Virus record (IMG/VR): IMGVR_UViG_3300008116_007218
Coordinates: 1-24,404 of that record
Strand: one strand, 5' to 3'
Length of the DNA stretch: 24,404 nt
Origin: a virus
Shown: piece after piece, positions 21,665-24,404 of the stretch
Position numbering within the stretch: the first letter of the stretch is position 1
How the letters are laid out: every line of letters begins with the position of its first letter
The notes under the pieces: model-generated
What the model saw: the letters and a program-made list of their open reading frames with translations, nothing else
What the model was told of the DNA's origin: nothing
The model's database searches: none
Translations under genes and position numbers: made by a program

Positions 21665-21736
21665 GGTGCTTTTGCGTGTCCCTTACTCTAGGAACCTTTG
21701 CGCCGCAAGGGATCTCGTAACTTAAAAATTATTATG

Positions 21737-22204
21737 TTAAATGCCGGGCAGCCTGGGAGGCGCGGGGAAAATACCTCGACCGATGCCTTCGCGGATGCTG
21801 CCTACCCCAAACTTGCTGCGCAGCACATCCTGAACAGAGGGCTTATTGCGATCCATGCGCTTAGTTACCTCGTGTTGGAACTCTTCCTGCGACATAGGTT
21901 CGGGTAAAGCAGCCACAAGGTCGCCGCCCATACCGCGCATGTAAAGTTCTAGAAGTAACTGAGCTTTCCTGGTTGCGTCTTCACTAGCCCGCACCAAGTT
22001 ATCTAAATTAGGAACCTCGGCGGAATAGGGGCGCTCACTGATGCCGTAATCAGTAGGCGTATCAGCGACAATGCCGCCGCCTGAACCGGGACCTCGGCGA
22101 TAAGGCAAAGTTTCAACAATGGTAGTGTCTACACCAGGACGAAACACAAGATCTCGTGTACTGTAAGAATCTTCCCCAGGTCGATATACAAGGTCCCGGT
22201 ACAT
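21737..22204 (-). CDS. Unknown protein, 155 aa, with N-terminal repeat
   Basis: From ATG 22204 (preceded by AAGAG) the protein starts YRDLVYRPGEDSYSTRDLVF, a near-duplicate of RDLV(Y/F)RPG(E/V)D. A Gly/Pro part follows (YRRGPGSGGGIVADTPTDYG), then a helix (LDNLVRASEDATRKAQLLLE, LYMRGMGGDL) and a Pro-rich end (IGRGIFPAPPRLPGI). A longer frame from TTG 22219 exists but is less likely. Its start overlaps head-to-head with the start of the rightward small membrane gene. Likely a virion or assembly protein by composition, not by family. Confidence 0.68.
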   Translation of the reverse strand: MYRDLVYRPGEDSYSTRDLVFRPGVDTTIVETLPYRRGPGSGGGIVADTPTDYGISERPYSAEVPNLDNLVRASEDATRKAQLLLELYMRGMGGDLVAALPEPMSQEEFQHEVTKRMDRNKPSVQDVLRSKFGVGSIREGIGRGIFPAPPRLPGI

Positions 22205-22376
22205 GTTGCTCTTCGGCAATAAACCTCAATCTATTTTAGAACCTCCGAAAGGAATCAAACGCACAATCGGAGTTATTGTGCTGCTGTGGGCTATCGGCAG
22301 CGTGATTATGCTTCTCGATGAAGCACGTTTAAAGATCATTCGCTTCAAGAATAACCGCAGCTACAACGAGTATTAA
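22203..22376 (+). CDS. Small membrane protein, 57 aa
   Basis: Rightward translation from ATG 22203 gives MLLFGNKPQSILEPPKGIKR, then one transmembrane segment (TIGVIVLLWAIGSVIMLL, residues 21-38) and a basic tail (EARLKIIRFKNNRSYNEY). The ATG shares bases with the oppositely directed ATG 22204 in the palindrome ACATGT. There is no strong ribosome site. The clear segment and the Lys/Arg on both sides support a real gene. Function unknown. Confidence 0.6.
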   Translation: MLLFGNKPQSILEPPKGIKRTIGVIVLLWAIGSVIMLLDEARLKIIRFKNNRSYNEY

Positions 22377-22430
22377 TAAAACAAAAATAACAGCCATCAT
22401 AATAATGACTGGCCAAACTACAGAGGTCAT
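22329..22430 (-). CDS. Tiny membrane protein, 33 aa
   Basis: ATG 22430 overlaps the stop of the upstream gene as TAATG. The protein is almost all one hydrophobic segment (VVWPVIIMMAVIFVLLILVV, AAVIL) with a short acidic end (EANDL). Its 3' part lies antisense to the end of the rightward membrane gene (48-nt overlap). Size and coupling suggest a phage micro-membrane protein, perhaps a lysis regulator or virion membrane peptide; unknown. Confidence 0.55.
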   Translation of the reverse strand: MTSVVWPVIIMMAVIFVLLILVVAAVILEANDL

Positions 22431-23314
22431 TAAGCGTACTCAGCAAAACCCTCGAACTCTTTAGCTAGTCGTTCTTTACGACCCATGCGGTCGGTAATGA
22501 GACGCTCAGCCAATCCAGGATTCTGAGAAACCCAAGAACGCATGTTGTCGGCAGTCATACCACCAGTCACATCCAGCTCAATCATCCGTCGCATAAGCTC
22601 AGCAGTGCGTTCTTGATCTGCGGCTTTCTTAAGCAGCTCATTTTCCACGGCTGCTCGGGTTGTTTCACCCGATGGAGTCGTTACGCTAGGCGGAACTACA
22701 CGACTAACTGGGGGGCGTTGCTCCTCGACAGGACGCCTAACTGAAGGCGGCACTACATTCCGCTGAGGTTGCACAGCCTCTAGTTCACGCTGAGCCGGAG
22801 TATCAAAACGAGTAACTGCATAATCACCAATCATCACGCCACCATCTTGATAACGAACCGGGCGTGGTGGACCATAATCATCAGCAATATACACACCAGG
22901 CGGTCTATTACTTAAAGCTGTTGCCAGAGTCTGAGCCTCAGCATCTTTTTTCATCTGAGCAGCTATCCGATTTTTCATATCTTGCTCAGAGCTGTATCCA
23001 AGAGCTCTCCAATTAGAGGTAGAAGTATCGCCTTGTGGAGTACTTCCCCCCAGACCAAGAGTCATATTGAGAGGACCAGACGCCAGATACAAACCAGTAT
23101 CGACTAACTGTTTGACGGGATTCCCTTTAGGTAAGAGCTCACTAGCAATAATTCCACCAATTTCAGGTCTAAACCCAATCATGGGTCTTACATAACTACT
23201 TCCCAAGGCACGACCAGCCATACGTACAGGGGCGGACTGTGTCACAGCGCGTACCACGGGGTTCTGTGTGACAGCTCGACCTACAGTATTTCTAAGATCT
23301 TCAAACCAGCCCAT
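22430..23314 (-). CDS. Unknown protein, 294 aa, probably virion-associated
   Basis: The protein opens MGWFEDLRNTVGRAVTQNPV, with VTQNPVVRAVTQSAPVRM as a short internal duplication. A Gly-rich hydrophobic stretch follows (VRPMIGFRPEIGGIIASELL, LYLASGPLNMTLGLGG), then a middle with YQDGGVMIGDYAVTRFDTPA. Next is a Pro/Val/Arg repeat (VVPPSVRRP and VVPPSVTTP) and a helical C-terminus (AAVENELLKKAADQERTAEL, MRRMIELDV). The layout resembles the internal-virion candidates at 13.5-14.7 kb. No family recognised. Upstream is the terminator at 23367-23386, so it probably has its own promoter. Confidence 0.72.
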   Translation of the reverse strand: MGWFEDLRNTVGRAVTQNPVVRAVTQSAPVRMAGRALGSSYVRPMIGFRPEIGGIIASELLPKGNPVKQLVDTGLYLASGPLNMTLGLGGSTPQGDTSTSNWRALGYSSEQDMKNRIAAQMKKDAEAQTLATALSNRPPGVYIADDYGPPRPVRYQDGGVMIGDYAVTRFDTPAQRELEAVQPQRNVVPPSVRRPVEEQRPPVSRVVPPSVTTPSGETTRAAVENELLKKAADQERTAELMRRMIELDVTGGMTADNMRSWVSQNPGLAERLITDRMGRKERLAKEFEGFAEYA

Positions 23315-23366
23315 TTTTAGCTGAACTATGCCCTGGCTTTAATTATAAGCCGTACATAAACACAAT

Positions 23367-23386
23367 AAAAAAGGGCCTATAGGCCC
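23367..23386 (-). terminator. Intrinsic terminator, leftward
   Basis: On the leftward strand GGGCC-TATA-GGCCC is followed directly by TTTTTTATTG. It lies upstream of the 294-aa gene and downstream of the tRNA-like element, and would end transcripts arriving from the right. Confidence 0.82.
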
Positions 23387-23454
23387 CCTGGTCCCCTTGT
23401 CCAACGTCCCAAGACGGAACAGATCAAGTTTAACGCGGTAAATGAAACTGTCAA

Positions 23455-23528
23455 TCGCGAGGGAAGGCATCGAACCTTCCGTCTCTAGGCTGTTTGCCTA
23501 GCGTTCTTGCCTTCTGAACTACTCACGA
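23455..23528 (-). tRNA. tRNA-like element with a non-standard anticodon loop
   Basis: The leftward strand folds as a 74-nt cloverleaf. The acceptor is TCGTGAG with CTCGCGA (7 bp, one G-U). Then TA at positions 8-9, a D arm GTTC/GAAC with a GG-containing loop, an anticodon stem CTAGG/CCTAG, and a T arm GAAGG-TTCGATG-CCTTC. But the anticodon loop is CAAACAG: there is no U33, and the flanking C-G could close it to five bases. The T stem also has a sixth pair before the acceptor, so the stacked helix would be 13 bp instead of 12. Formally the anticodon would be AAC. It may be a decayed or specialised tRNA or a tRNA mimic. A stop in this frame rules out coding on this strand. Confidence 0.6.
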
Positions 23529-23608
23529 AAGGCGCCTGTTATTGAGGGGAGACGTTATCGGACGCCTCCTGAACCGGAGCCCGATGCCGAAGCAGAGCGG
23601 GAACGCCC

Positions 23609-23749
23609 TCAATCTATCACAAGACTCTCGTGGGCATAACGAGGATCGATCTCCACGCCGCGATAAACACACCGATGGCCTGCCTCACGGGTCAGTTTCT
23701 GCCACTCGTGCACCTCTTTTTGGTGCTTAGTTAGATGTAAAACCAACAC
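23609..23749 (-). CDS. Unknown small protein, 46 aa
   Basis: From GTG 23749 (stop codon directly upstream; TAGG just before): VLVLHLTKHQKEVHEWQKLT, then REAGHRCVYRGVEIDPRYAH and ESLVID. Composition is rich in His, Glu, Arg and looks coding. HxxC and related residues do not form a known motif. It lies upstream of the tRNA-like element on the same strand. The 60-80 nt beyond its stop carry a Ser/Arg/Gly-rich frame after TGA that I do not count as part of it. Confidence 0.5.
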   Translation of the reverse strand: MLVLHLTKHQKEVHEWQKLTREAGHRCVYRGVEIDPRYAHESLVID

Positions 23750-23832
23750 CTAAGACCTAGAATTTTCTTGTACTTTGCTTTCTCCCCGTGGCACGGGAGT
23801 GGAACACCCCCACGCGTCAGCCGTGGAATGGG

Positions 23833-23991
23833 ATGATCAAGGCTTCACTTGATTCGATAGACCGGCACAACGAGCACTACCTAGCAACAAACAATTATAA
23901 ACACTTAGTAGCCGCACACTATCTTAGGCAATATGTGATTTACGTAAAAGATCTTATTACGGAGCTTGAAGAGGGCCAAATACACTCCTAA
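23833..23991 (+). CDS. Unknown small helical protein, 52 aa
   Basis: From ATG 23833, with GGAATGGG just before it: MIKASLDSIDRHNEHYLATN, then NYKHLVAAHYLRQYVIYVKD and LITELEEGQIHS. It is all helical, moderately charged, with His/Tyr-rich faces. A longer GTG start at 23788 exists but its first 15 residues cover an inverted repeat (CTCCCCGT/ACGGGAG, 23782-23799). The end overlaps the leftward gene at 23957 by 35 nt. Not recognised. Confidence 0.6.
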   Translation: MIKASLDSIDRHNEHYLATNNYKHLVAAHYLRQYVIYVKDLITELEEGQIHS

Positions 23992-24160
23992 GTGTACTCT
24001 TGTCGTGCTCTAAGACATCACGGTAGTCCATCATCATGTTAAGTTTATCCTCTGGTGTAATAACGTAGCGATCACCCTCATAACCCGTATATACATTACG
24101 CACCATACGAGGAGCAAGTTGTGCGATTAAAACTTCTTCTAGTAACTCATTAGCAGTCAT
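23957..24160 (-). CDS. Unknown protein, 67 aa
   Basis: The protein begins MTANELLEEVLIAQLAPRMV, then RNVYTGYEGDRYVITPEDKL and NMMMDYRDVLEHDKSTLRS. It is helical with an amphipathic N-terminus and a short strand-like middle. No good ribosome site lies before ATG 24160, which follows the stop of the next upstream gene by 41 nt. Not recognised. Confidence 0.6.
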   Translation of the reverse strand: MTANELLEEVLIAQLAPRMVRNVYTGYEGDRYVITPEDKLNMMMDYRDVLEHDKSTLRSVFGPLQAP

Positions 24161-24201
24161 TTGAGGAATAAAAAAGTGTTCTTTTACAGTTTAAAGGAGA
24201 A

Positions 24202-24404
24202 CTAGCGACCAAAAAGTAACTCAGTTAGACCTAATTCACCCTTGCGCCAGTTAAATCGCTGTTTTGCAAGATCCATTCGACGTTGCAGTTCATTTTGAGT
24301 CGCCTGTTGATTCATTTTTTGCCGTTGAGCTTGCGTAAGAGGGCGGATTTGGGCAGTTAGCGGCTTTTCACTCTGTGATTGCGGCGCAGAAACCCCAGTT
24401 CGAG
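24202..24404 (-). CDS. Unknown protein, C-terminal part (runs off the right edge)
   Basis: A leftward frame is open from the window edge to TAG 24202-24204 (67 codons seen). It is Gln-rich (SAPQSQSEKPLTAQIRPLTQ), then has a coiled-coil-like segment (AQRQKMNQQATQNELQRRMD) and ends FNWRKGELGLTELLFGR. The Gln/Arg helices resemble those of the internal-virion candidates. The start lies outside the window. Confidence 0.68.
   Translation of the reverse strand, partial: RTGVSAPQSQSEKPLTAQIRPLTQAQRQKMNQQATQNELQRRMDLAKQRFNWRKGELGLTELLFGR

Noticed and set aside
23542-23730. Rightward 62-aa frame
   Set aside because: No ribosome site; antisense to the 46-aa gene and not coherent.
1-24404. CRISPR array, integrase, attachment site or insertion sequence
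   Set aside because: No regularly spaced repeats, no recombinase or transposase, and no direct repeat framing the tRNA genes were seen; the only mobile element found is the intron with its endonuclease.

Overview
The window is about 24.4 kb of a tailed double-stranded DNA phage (Caudoviricetes). It holds a major capsid protein gene (only its 5' part is inside the window), a portal protein, a probable scaffold, a large terminase subunit, several probable internal-virion or tail proteins, tRNA genes, and many small overlapping genes. The abundance of glycan-modifying genes and the capsid N-terminus recall environmental phages such as those of cyanobacteria. That host guess comes from memory of similar proteins; nothing in the DNA proves it.

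Layout. 1-1477 (leftward): the capsid gene, split by a group I intron that carries a LAGLIDADG homing endonuclease gene on the opposite strand. 1562-2365: an unknown structural-type protein. 2429-2764 (rightward): a small two-helix membrane protein of holin type. 2757-9950 (leftward): a tightly overlapped run from large terminase through a glycosyltransferase, DUF3310, small proteins, a GT17-type glycosyltransferase, portal and scaffold, ending at a strong intrinsic terminator at 2926-2951. 10000-12254 (rightward): a two-gene cassette of a GT4 glycosyltransferase and a GH130-like beta-propeller enzyme. 12329-18616 (leftward): a long unit reading from a clear sigma70-type promoter through a membrane protein, tRNA-Leu, an NrdR-like zinc ribbon, a GT2 glycosyltransferase, a methyltransferase, a CxxCxxCC protein, an XRE regulator and a block of Gln/Ala-rich virion-type proteins. 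One of these virion-type genes carries a frameshift. 18709-19625 (rightward): a second methyltransferase and a small Cys-rich protein. 19727-24404: mostly small, unrecognised genes on both strands, including several single-helix membrane proteins, a terminator and a tRNA-like element.

How the genes may work together. Leftward genes build the head and package DNA. Four glycosyltransferases, a GH130-like enzyme and two methyltransferases are spread through the virion module, which suggests glycan decoration of the particle or remodelling of host surface sugars (inference). The most distinctive features are the antisense homing endonuclease inside the capsid-gene intron, a 500-nt out-of-frame overlap between portal and scaffold genes, the opposite-strand glycan cassette next to terminase, and the non-canonical tRNA-like element.

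Many start codons were moved from the longest possible reading frame to internal ATG or GTG codons that fit stop/start overlaps. Several real small genes (45-59 aa) were found by direct translation.
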